The notes under the pieces: generated by a model
Databases searched by the model: none
Told to the model about the DNA's origin: nothing
What the model saw: the letters and a program-made list of their open reading frames with translations, nothing else
Part shown: positions 1 through 7,332 of the stretch, piece after piece
How positions within the stretch are numbered: the stretch's first letter is position 1
Layout of the letters: every line of letters starts with the position of its first letter
Assembly: GCF_014641735.1 (NCBI RefSeq)
Contig: NZ_BMIH01000001.1
Location: 1-64,000, forward strand
Direction: 5' to 3'
From: Sphingomonas metalli
GTDB taxonomy: Bacteria; Pseudomonadota; Alphaproteobacteria; Sphingomonadales; Sphingomonadaceae
DNA length: 64,000 nucleotides
Made by a program: the position numbers and the translations under genes

Positions 1-59
1 CCCCGATCGGGGCCCTTTCCATGTCGTCATCACGCCTCGACCGCTGGCCTACTTTTACA
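1..59 (-). mobile_element. Possible IS terminus interrupting a dptH-like gene
   Basis: Read on the minus strand, the DNA after the last plausible codon of the dptH-like gene starts TGTAAAAGTAGGCCAG and runs out of the window. It supplies the stop codon TAA. Ends starting with TGT are typical of IS21-family elements and this end resembles one from memory, but no transposase is visible in the window. The alternative is that the gene simply ends here. Confidence 0.3.
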
Positions 60-2127
60 CCGCCACCGTGGCCGGATTTTGCTCCGCCGTTGACACCGCG
101 AGCCGCAGCGGATGCCAAGGGGCGACGATCGCGGATGGTGCACCGCCAATCACGCGCACGCTGCCGATGCTTAGGAACGGCTCCCAGAGGTCGCGCCGGT
201 TAAGGTCGCCGACGGCGTGGCGGAGCAGCGCGCCGAGCAGTGCGCCATAGGCCTCGGCTTGGGCGATCAGGCTTGCCGAGGCATAGCCTGAGCTTTGCAG
301 CGCATTGAGCGCCTCGGCATAGAGCCCTGCGAAATGCGACCAGGCCGTATCGATCGCCGTGAAGCCCTCGCCATCGATCAGGCCACCGCTGCGCGCGGCT
401 TTCAGGGCTTTGGGAAAAAGCTTGGCAATGTCCTCGCCGATGTTGGTCCGCGGAACCAGCGTCCCGGCATCTTGGCCGAAAGCGGGCTGCAACGTGCCAA
501 CATCGCCCAGCGATACTGACTGGAGCGCGCCTTTGCGACTGACGGGCAGGCGCGCGACCTGGCTGCGCACGAACGGCCGCTTGAGAAGCCGGCCGACATC
601 CTTGGGGAGCTCGAGGCCGATGACGCCCGGCTGGCCGGTCCAGATCAGCTGGACGGTCGCCTTGTCGCCGCCGACGGTGAGCGCGATATCGAACTTGATC
701 TGGATCGCGCCGCGCGCGGTAGATTCGTTACGACGATATTTCTTCTGCCGCGCCTTGGCGCGGTCGAGCAGCTCCTCATACGCAAAGAGATAGGGCACGT
801 CCCATTCGACGAGCGGCCCGATCAGCGCCGGCAGGCCGCGATAGCGAAGGCCGAAGGAGAGGCCGACATCGGCGTTGAGGTCGAGAAACTGGGCGCGGGT
901 GCGGCGGGACGACTTGATCACCAGCTTGCGCGGGCCGCCCACGAGATTGACCTGTCCGAACAAGCGCTCGATTGCGCGTAACAGCCCCTCGAGAAAGTCG
1001 GTGCATTCAATTGGGCGACCGAAGATGAACCGCTCCCATTTGACGCGGAGCGCCTTGTCTTGGCCAAGATCGTCGCGATGGGCCTCGAAGAAGTCGCGGT
1101 CATCGTCGCGGGTTTCCTTGAGCGACCGGCCTTTGAGCGCGACCAGATATTCCTCGTCGGCCGGGCTCAAGCGGTCTGGCAGCGTGAACTCAAAGAAGTT
1201 GATCGTCTCCTGTGCAAAGGAGGTTTTCTTGAGCTTGATGCCTGAAAAGAGCTGAAGGACGCTCTGGCCTTCCCATTCAAAGCCGGCGAGCGCTTCAGCC
1301 TCCAGTCCCCAGCCGGGCGCCGTATCGATGAACGCCTCAATCGCGGGATGAACCTCGGCCGGGATGTCGTCGCGCACTTCATCGAATTGGCTGCGCAGCT
1401 CTTCGCCCTCGATGATCTGTCGGTTGGGGCGCTGCTTTACTAAAAGCGGCTTGCGGTCGGAGACGAGCTTTTCGAACAGCTTCTTCCAGCGGCGGGGCTG
1501 CTCGCGGTCCTTGTCGCCAAGACCCATGAAGTAGCCGCTGTCGCGCGGCAGGCGCAGCGCCGGAAGCGCCCAGCCCAGCGCCATCGCGATCGGTACCGCA
1601 TCACTTTCGATGCGCTCGCGTGTCATCGCTACATAGGTGCCGATCTGATGGAGGGTCCAGTCGTCGGCGGTGTTAAGCCCACGCAAGGCTGCTTTCCAGC
1701 CCGCGATCTGCCCCTCGCTGAGCCCTAATCCGGCGGCGGCGGCATCGACCCAAGGATCGGGCTCTTCGGTCAGCTGCTTGGCGCCGATTAGTGTAACATC
1801 GCCAAGCGACGCGCCTTGGTCGTCATCGGTATTGGCGAGCAGCATGGCGGGCCTGTCGCACGCCGAATTGCGGACGCGGACAGTGCGCTCGTCGGTGATA
1901 GCCGTCTCCGGCAGCCCGAACGGCCCGACTAGGTCGCGCGGCAGCGCGATCATCAACTTGGTCACCGTGACCGGGTCGGCGAGCAGCGCACGCGTGATCG
2001 CCGCGACCTGTTCGCCGGTCAGCCTGTCGAGAAGATAGCGCGCTAGCTCATCCTCGGGGGTGAGAGCGTCGAGACGCAGACGGATGGAGGTCGCGCCGGC
2101 GGCGCCAATCAGATCGGACGGGGTCAC
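55..2127 (-). CDS. DptH/SspH-like protein, N-terminal part, apparently truncated
   Basis: This is the third gene of a minus-strand module. Its ATG overlaps the stop of the preceding gene by four bases (ATGA). The 690 residues contain no P-loop, but they end just after the motif APWHPLRLA. I associate this motif with large Dnd/Ssp-type restriction proteins of about 1500 residues or more, in which ATPase or nuclease domains follow it. The stop codon lies inside DNA that looks like an IS end, so the product is probably cut short and the system inactivated. The assignment rests on gene order, size and this motif, not on a database match. An unrelated three-gene defence system is possible. Confidence 0.5.
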   Translation of the reverse strand: MTPSDLIGAAGATSIRLRLDALTPEDELARYLLDRLTGEQVAAITRALLADPVTVTKLMIALPRDLVGPFGLPETAITDERTVRVRNSACDRPAMLLANTDDDQGASLGDVTLIGAKQLTEEPDPWVDAAAAGLGLSEGQIAGWKAALRGLNTADDWTLHQIGTYVAMTRERIESDAVPIAMALGWALPALRLPRDSGYFMGLGDKDREQPRRWKKLFEKLVSDRKPLLVKQRPNRQIIEGEELRSQFDEVRDDIPAEVHPAIEAFIDTAPGWGLEAEALAGFEWEGQSVLQLFSGIKLKKTSFAQETINFFEFTLPDRLSPADEEYLVALKGRSLKETRDDDRDFFEAHRDDLGQDKALRVKWERFIFGRPIECTDFLEGLLRAIERLFGQVNLVGGPRKLVIKSSRRTRAQFLDLNADVGLSFGLRYRGLPALIGPLVEWDVPYLFAYEELLDRAKARQKKYRRNESTARGAIQIKFDIALTVGGDKATVQLIWTGQPGVIGLELPKDVGRLLKRPFVRSQVARLPVSRKGALQSVSLGDVGTLQPAFGQDAGTLVPRTNIGEDIAKLFPKALKAARSGGLIDGEGFTAIDTAWSHFAGLYAEALNALQSSGYASASLIAQAEAYGALLGALLRHAVGDLNRRDLWEPFLSIGSVRVIGGAPSAIVAPWHPLRLAVSTAEQNPATVAV

Positions 2128-3671
2128 GCCGCTTGCGCTCGCTGAAAGGGATTTTCGACATAGGCGCAGCTGTCGGACAGCCGCTTCAAAAGACCGAGGC
2201 TGGCGAGCCGTTCTTCCAAACGATGCGCGTTGTCGGAAAAGTCCTCCTGGTCGGCAGTCCCGGCATCGATGAAAGGCCGCGCCTGCGCGTCGCCGATTAC
2301 GAAGCCGTAGCGCTCATGGATGCGCACCAGGAAATCCTTGAATTCGAGACGTTCGCCGACACAGGCGATGACCAGGGTCTTCAAGAGCCGGTCGGTCGGC
2401 GCGTAGCGAACGCGACGGCTCGAGCGCCGCGAGGACAGTCCGATTGCCCGCGCCCAGGTCATGTGGATCTTGCCGACATGCTGTTTGTGACGGACGGTGG
2501 CGCGCTCGACAAGCTCGTCGACAAAGTCCTGCGGCTCGGCGACGAGCTCATCGTCATCGCCGTCCGGCCAGCCGAACTCACGTTTCAAAATGTCGGTCGC
2601 GTTCATGGTGGGATCGTCCGACGCCAGCGCGTCGCCCCAGGCATCGGTTTCGGTGACGCGGCGCACGAAGCGTTCGATCGCTTGCTGGGGCAGCATATTG
2701 TTATGCTGGTAGCTGTCTGCCGACAGATCGCGGACCACAGATTTACGTGGCGAGACGATTTCGCAGATCAGGCTGATCGGCGGCCGGTCGAGCAACTCGC
2801 GCGCGCGGTCGAGCTGATAGAGGATGAGGTTGAGGCCGGTCATCGCGACGAGATGCGGGATCGCGTCGTGCGCCGGGATTGGCAGATTAAGGATCGCCAG
2901 CCAGTCGCTCGCCAGACGATCGAAGATCGGGTGGCTCGAACACGGCAGATAGGCGCCGGCGCGCTCCTGCCTGGCGAGTTGGGGATCGCCTTGGAGCGCA
3001 TGCGCCATGCTGTCATAAGGCGCTGGGCTTTCGAGAAATTTGGACACCAGTGCACCGCGCAGCGCATCGGCATGCTGGCTTCGCGCGAGCATCAGGTACA
3101 GCAGTTCGCCGGTGCGTGCGAAGAAGCGGCGGTCGTTTGAGACGCTGCCGTTCGGCTTCACATTGACGTCTTCGTAGAGTGCATGCGGGCCGAACGGGAA
3201 AACGAATTTTGAACTCCAGCGCTTGTTGCTGGTGCCCTCGATCGCCGACCCTTGCAAAAAGCTCAGCACCGCGGCGAAATCGTCGAAGCTTTCGAACCGC
3301 TCGCGCAAATAGCTGAAATCAGGACGATCGATTCCGCCCGCACTCTCGGCCATCCGCTCGAGCCACATCGTCCAAGCGGCTTCGTCAGAGCGCGCCTCGG
3401 CCTTCACCGTCATGACATGGGGATTGTTGAACACGAGGTTGCGCAGATGGAGCTGGAGCTGCGGCCTGTACGATAGGCTGTTGAGCCGCGTCTCCTGCAG
3501 CGCGCGGCCTTCGTGATGCTCGGCGAGCAGGACAGTCATGAACTCGAGGAAGATGAGCCACGGCGCCTGCTCGTCGTGCAAACGGTGACCCCATATCGCT
3601 TCATCTATCCAGAAGGCAGGACCGGCGCGATCCTCGAACTCGGTCGGGCGGGCAAGGATTTCCATTGTCAT
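2124..3671 (-). CDS. DptG/SspG-like middle protein of a restriction-type module
   Basis: This is a 515-residue protein between the ATPase gene and the large third gene, overlapping both by four bases, so the three are almost certainly translated together. I see no signal peptide, membrane segment or catalytic motif. The sequence is largely helical, with an acidic stretch near residue 390 (WPDGDDDELV). The calls for the whole module come from the order ATPase (634) - 515 - large (>690), which matches dptF-dptG-dptH. On its own the protein is not recognisable, and its function (structural or adaptor subunit) is inference. Confidence 0.45.
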   Translation of the reverse strand: MTMEILARPTEFEDRAGPAFWIDEAIWGHRLHDEQAPWLIFLEFMTVLLAEHHEGRALQETRLNSLSYRPQLQLHLRNLVFNNPHVMTVKAEARSDEAAWTMWLERMAESAGGIDRPDFSYLRERFESFDDFAAVLSFLQGSAIEGTSNKRWSSKFVFPFGPHALYEDVNVKPNGSVSNDRRFFARTGELLYLMLARSQHADALRGALVSKFLESPAPYDSMAHALQGDPQLARQERAGAYLPCSSHPIFDRLASDWLAILNLPIPAHDAIPHLVAMTGLNLILYQLDRARELLDRPPISLICEIVSPRKSVVRDLSADSYQHNNMLPQQAIERFVRRVTETDAWGDALASDDPTMNATDILKREFGWPDGDDDELVAEPQDFVDELVERATVRHKQHVGKIHMTWARAIGLSSRRSSRRVRYAPTDRLLKTLVIACVGERLEFKDFLVRIHERYGFVIGDAQARPFIDAGTADQEDFSDNAHRLEERLASLGLLKRLSDSCAYVENPFQRAQAA

Positions 3672-5530
3672 ACCCGGACGATTACCCGGCGCGGCTGGGC
3701 GCGGCCGTTGGCATTGAGATCGATGAAGCGCAGCACGAGTTCGCCATCGCTGGCCTCCTCTTCACCATCGAGGCGGCGGCGATTTTCGGTCTGGCGTAGC
3801 AGCCGCGCTTTGAAGGCCAGGAGATCTTCGTGACATTCGAGCGAGAAGCTGCTCGGCAGCGCGCCTTCGGCGACGCGGCCGAGAAACTCGAAGCGGGTCG
3901 GCGACAATGACAGGAATACAGGCGGGATCTCCTTGCCGCGCACGAGCTTAACCGACACCCCGAATGAACCATCACCGGGATCGGCGACGATTGCGACCTC
4001 TTCGCCGCCTGAGCGGGGGACCGAGATCAGTTCGTCGAGCAACGGACTGCGCTTCGACTGCGAATAGCTGCCCGACGTGGCGAGCACGAGCTCATCCTGA
4101 TTCTGGACGAGCATGCCGGTAAAAATGCGATTTAGGCCGCGCACCACCAAATTGAGCGCCGCGCGCGGCACGGACTGCTTGGCCGCGATCTTATCGGCAA
4201 CGTCGAGATACAGTCCCGCGTAGCGAAACACAGTCAAGTCCCACAGCGCATAATCCTCGGCCTTGTCCTCGGGCATGGTGAAGAACAGCCGCTGCCGCTG
4301 GGCGCGAAGGACATTCAGGAAGCCGGCGCGATCGCCATCTTCCGCCCCCTCGAGATACGTGCGTTGTGCGGTCGCATAGGCCGGTGTCGCGCCATAGACG
4401 GGATCGCTCAGGATTAACGCTTGATAGTCGGCCGCATAGGCCGGATCATCGGCGCCATAGACGAGCAGATTATCGACGCGATTGCTGGTCTCGGCCCCGA
4501 TGCCGAATGCGTTCAGTTTCCGGAAGAGTTCGGTTTTCTCAGCCTTACTGGGTTTCAGATTTTCGCCGAAGATGTTGCGATAGATGCTCGCGAGGTCGAC
4601 CTTGCCCGAAGCCTGGATGGCGGCGACGTCGTTGCAGGTCATCAGTCCGTCGCGCGCATCGGGATGACCGAGAATTGCGTTGGCGACGAGCGCCAGCAAT
4701 TGCCGCACCGGGAAATGGCTGCCGTTGCGCTCACTCAATTCGATGAGCGCGGTGAGGCGTTGCCTGATCGGATCGTCGGGCCCTTCGCCAATCAGCCGGC
4801 GGCGGTTCTCGAAGATCGGACAGCGTCCATCGGTACTCGCGCCGCAGTTTTCGCAGCCGTTCCAACCCTCATGGCGAGTGACCTCGTCGATGATCGCCAT
4901 TGCCACTTTGGCGGCGGGCGAGCGGCTGAGATCGGTCAGTTCGAGCGCGATGCCGGGGTCACTCGTGATCCCCGTGACGAGCAAATCCTCGACGACCTTG
5001 CTTACGCGGACGATTTCGGCGGTGTCGGGGGCGGATTTGAGCTTCTCGAGCAGCTGTCCGTGATTGGCCGCGAACAGATAGAAGGTTCGCGTCGCGGGAT
5101 CGGCAACGTCTCGTGCGAATTCGGCAATGAGCTCGTTGCTCTCATCGTCGCGCAGCTCGCTTAGATCCTTGACGATGACGAGCGTGCGGTCGTCGAACGC
5201 CAGTCGCTGGATCTTGTCGCCAAGGTTCCAGGCCGTGACGTCGCCGCCAAGCGCGGTCCATACTTCACGACAGTGATAGGTCTTGCCGTCGCCGGCCGTG
5301 CCGGTGATGATGTGCGAAACGGCTGCATCGCTCTTGAACATCGGGACGAGCTGGTCGCGAAGCGGCGCAGGCAAGGTGATCGGCCTAATTTTGTGACGAC
5401 GCAGCGCACGCTGGATCGACTCGTCATACATATTGTCGTTGGTCGGAATCGGGCCGTAGTTCCGAAGAAACCGCACCCATGCCGTTACCGTTGGATTCGC
5501 CGACAAGCCCTGCCCCCCAGTTTCCAGCAT
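3668..5530 (-). CDS. DptF/SspF-like P-loop ATPase
   Basis: This is the first gene of the three-gene module. A Walker A of the form GTAGDGKT lies near residue 77, and a hydrophobic strand ending in KDL (TLVIVKDLSEL) follows. A cysteine cluster (CENCG then CPIFEN) lies mid-protein; comparable CP..EN segments occur in DptF-type proteins. ATG 5530 is chosen because GGCTGGAA precedes it; an upstream ATG at 5572 would add 14 residues. Known DptF/SspF proteins work with G and H in restriction of DNA lacking phosphorothioate marks. No dnd or ssp modification genes are in this window, so the link to phosphorothioation is inference. Confidence 0.5.
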   Translation of the reverse strand: MLETGGQGLSANPTVTAWVRFLRNYGPIPTNDNMYDESIQRALRRHKIRPITLPAPLRDQLVPMFKSDAAVSHIITGTAGDGKTYHCREVWTALGGDVTAWNLGDKIQRLAFDDRTLVIVKDLSELRDDESNELIAEFARDVADPATRTFYLFAANHGQLLEKLKSAPDTAEIVRVSKVVEDLLVTGITSDPGIALELTDLSRSPAAKVAMAIIDEVTRHEGWNGCENCGASTDGRCPIFENRRRLIGEGPDDPIRQRLTALIELSERNGSHFPVRQLLALVANAILGHPDARDGLMTCNDVAAIQASGKVDLASIYRNIFGENLKPSKAEKTELFRKLNAFGIGAETSNRVDNLLVYGADDPAYAADYQALILSDPVYGATPAYATAQRTYLEGAEDGDRAGFLNVLRAQRQRLFFTMPEDKAEDYALWDLTVFRYAGLYLDVADKIAAKQSVPRAALNLVVRGLNRIFTGMLVQNQDELVLATSGSYSQSKRSPLLDELISVPRSGGEEVAIVADPGDGSFGVSVKLVRGKEIPPVFLSLSPTRFEFLGRVAEGALPSSFSLECHEDLLAFKARLLRQTENRRRLDGEEEASDGELVLRFIDLNANGRAQPRRVIVRV

Positions 5531-5832
5531 GTTCCAGCCAACGGTCCAGTTGGTCAACGACGAACGGCACATACCGGTCGTGTCGGACCAGGGGCGCGTA
5601 GCGGCCGGGGAGAGCTAGATGAACTACGGGACCGCTAAATGAAGGCCGCTGCCAGCGGAACGCTTCGCGGTTCTCCGCGCACGGAGGCGCAGCAGCGGAT
5701 CGTCCCAACCGATCGGAACGATACGCGAACAAATAGCCTCTGCGATCCGTGTGCGATCCGCTGATCGGAACAAACGGCCATCCCCGCGGGAGACCGACCC
5801 AAGGAAGTCCTAGCCGAACTAAGGATTTGGAA

Positions 5833-5880
5833 TGGTGGAGCCGAGGGGGATCGAACCCCTGACCTTCGCAATGCCATTGC
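5833..5880 (-). pseudogene. tRNA-Ala(GGC) 3' half, probable attachment-site remnant
   Basis: The minus strand from about 5880 to 5833 reads as the anticodon loop (ATGGCAT), variable loop, T arm (GGGGTTCGATCCCC) and acceptor end with encoded CCA of an alphaproteobacterial tRNA-Ala. Upstream of the anticodon the sequence no longer matches: no D arm, and the anticodon stem pairs only three bases. Partial tRNA 3' ends of this kind are left by tyrosine-recombinase elements that integrate in tRNA genes. The 5' partner is not in the window. Confidence 0.75.
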
Positions 5881-5954
5881 CGCGCCCTCCCCTTCCCCGT
5901 CACTTTGCCACGCTAGTTCAGTGACTTAACGCCGTCGCGGGCATTGCGAAGGTC
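5861..5954. repeat. 15-bp inverted repeat around the tRNA-Ala remnant
   Basis: The tRNA-Ala segment GGCATTGCGAAGGTC (minus strand, 5875-5861) recurs on the plus strand at 5940-5954, followed by a degenerate T-arm-like stretch (TGGGGTCGA). The copies are 64 bp apart in inverted orientation. This suggests rearrangement of an att site rather than a terminator; there is no T run. Confidence 0.7.
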
Positions 5955-6236
5955 TGGGGTCGAAGTTGCGAGAGTCTGGGCCGACTTCGCCGGCGTTGAG
6001 GTGTCAGCCTCGGCGTCGATTCGCGCGACAGGAGTCGCGCTAGGCGCGAACGCAATCGCGGTGGCGCTCCCAGTTGGGTATCCGGGGCGCTGGCGAGATC
6101 ATCAATCCTGCGACCCAGCGCCTTCAACCAAGGCGCGCTGCATCCCCGGAAGGCCGTCACGGCTCCAAAGCTTCCCCTGCTGATCTCCACGGCCATATGA
6201 TCGTGCCGGAAGGGGCTATCCTGCTTGGAGCAGACC

Positions 6237-6443
6237 ATGGCCAACGATGCTCACACACCCACTCGCCTGATCCGGCTGCCCGAGGTCAAACTCCGGACCG
6301 GGCTCGCCCGATCATCGATCTATCGGATGATGGAGGACGGCGGCTTTCCACGCCCTCGCAAGCTTGGGCCGAGGGCGGTTGCGTGGCTGGTGAACGACAT
6401 CGATCAGTGGATCGACAGCCGGCCTGCGAAACCGACCCGTTGA
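6237..6443 (+). CDS. AlpA family DNA-binding regulator
   Basis: This is a 68-residue winged-helix/HTH protein: an RLPEVKLRTGLARSSIYR helix-turn-helix followed by an FPRPRKLGPRAVAW wing is the standard AlpA signature. AlpA proteins activate excision or integrase genes of prophages and islands. ATG 6237 is preferred over 6225 because GGAG lies six to seven bases before it. It sits between the tRNA-Ala remnant and tRNA-Arg, and no integrase remains beside it. It is probably a relic of the element that brought the dptFGH-like module. Confidence 0.8.
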   Translation: MANDAHTPTRLIRLPEVKLRTGLARSSIYRMMEDGGFPRPRKLGPRAVAWLVNDIDQWIDSRPAKPTR

Positions 6444-6550
6444 GGGTGCAGCCGAGAGGAAAGCTGGCGTAAGGTCGCCAGAATCGGAGAACAGCATGAC
6501 AGACTTAGCTGACACCTCAGAAGGCCCTCGCCTCCCCTTTGGGGGAGGCG

Positions 6551-6572
6551 TGTTACCTAGCCTGTTACCTAG
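6551..6572 (+). repeat. Direct repeat TGTTACCTAG x2
   Basis: Two perfect 10-bp copies (6551-6560 and 6563-6572) are separated by CC, between the alpA stop and tRNA-Arg. Together with the preceding GC-rich inverted stretch (CCTCGCCTCCCC...GGGGGAGGCG) they mark the non-coding island border. No gene is visible from 6444 to 6615. Confidence 0.6.
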
Positions 6573-6615
6573 AACCACCTGGGCGAGGGATGGTCCCCTC
6601 TAACCCTTTGAAAAG

Positions 6616-6692
6616 TGGCGCGCCCGGAACGATTCGAACGTCCGACCCTCAGATTCGTAGTCTGATGCTCTATCCAGCTGAGCTACGGGCGC
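6616..6692 (-). tRNA. tRNA-Arg(ACG)
   Basis: This is a complete 77-nt cloverleaf on the minus strand: acceptor GCGCCCG pairing with CGGGCGC, discriminator G, encoded CCA (6616-6618), D loop AGCTGGATAGA, anticodon stem-loop CAGACTACGAATCTG with ACG (6656-6658 on plus), and T loop GTTCGAATC. It lies at the right border of the accessory region, and its 3' end faces the island. That is the usual orientation for an integration target that has stayed functional. Confidence 0.95.
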
Positions 6693-6834
6693 GCAATGGA
6701 GGTGCGCTCTTAGCAGTCTTCGCCGACCGCGCAAGCGCCTTTTCCGGGAAAAGCGCTCCTCGCGCCAAATTCGGGCGGGTGACCGCCTACGGCCGCCTTG
6801 GCCTGTTCGCCATTGCCGCTTAGGACATGCCGGC

Positions 6835-7332
6835 ATGAAGATCGCCGTGCCGCTGCTGCTCGTCCCACTCCTCGCCGCCTGCGCGCGGGATGCGACGGTC
6901 TATCCCTCGCTCGCCAAGCGGCCGATCGAGGCGATGGACCTTTCCAAGCCGCCCGAAAGCGCGCCTGCGACCATCGTGCCGGATCCGGCGCTCGACGCGA
7001 AGATCGCGACGCTGACCCGCCGCCTCGCCGCCCTGAAGAGCGGGTTCGACACCGATGCGGCCCGGGCCGAGACGCTGGCCCGGGCAGGCGGCGCCAGGAC
7101 CGTAGGCAGCGAGGCCTGGCTGACCGCGCAGACGGGTCTCGCCGCGCTCGACGACTGGCGGGCGCAGACGAGCACGCTGGTGGGCGAGGCCGATGACGCC
7201 GCCCGGACCCGCGCGACGGCGCTCCAGCCGCCCTACCCGGCGCTGGAGGCGTTGCAGGCGGCGATCGGCGCGGAAAGCGCGCGGCAGAACGATGCCGCCC
7301 GCCGGATCCAGGCGCTGCTGCCCGGCGCCTAG
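6835..7332 (+). CDS. Predicted lipoprotein of unknown function
   Basis: This 165-residue protein starts with a lipoprotein signal (MKIAVPLLLVPLLAACA; lipobox LAAC, acylated Cys at residue 16). The mature part is Ala/Arg-rich and helical, probably a periplasmic coiled-coil stalk. Its stop overlaps the stop of the convergent spermidine-synthase-like gene by four bases. I recognise no catalytic motif. AGGAC before the ATG is a plausible ribosome-binding site. Confidence 0.75.
   Translation: MKIAVPLLLVPLLAACARDATVYPSLAKRPIEAMDLSKPPESAPATIVPDPALDAKIATLTRRLAALKSGFDTDAARAETLARAGGARTVGSEAWLTAQTGLAALDDWRAQTSTLVGEADDAARTRATALQPPYPALEALQAAIGAESARQNDAARRIQALLPGA

Noticed and set aside
5424..5903. Minus-strand frame upstream of the DptF-like gene, ending within it
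   Set aside because: Part of it (around RYVPFVVDQLDRWLEHAG) looks protein-like, but it overlaps the tRNA-Ala remnant and has no clear start. It could be a remnant or an N-terminal piece in another frame, and I could not support it as a gene.
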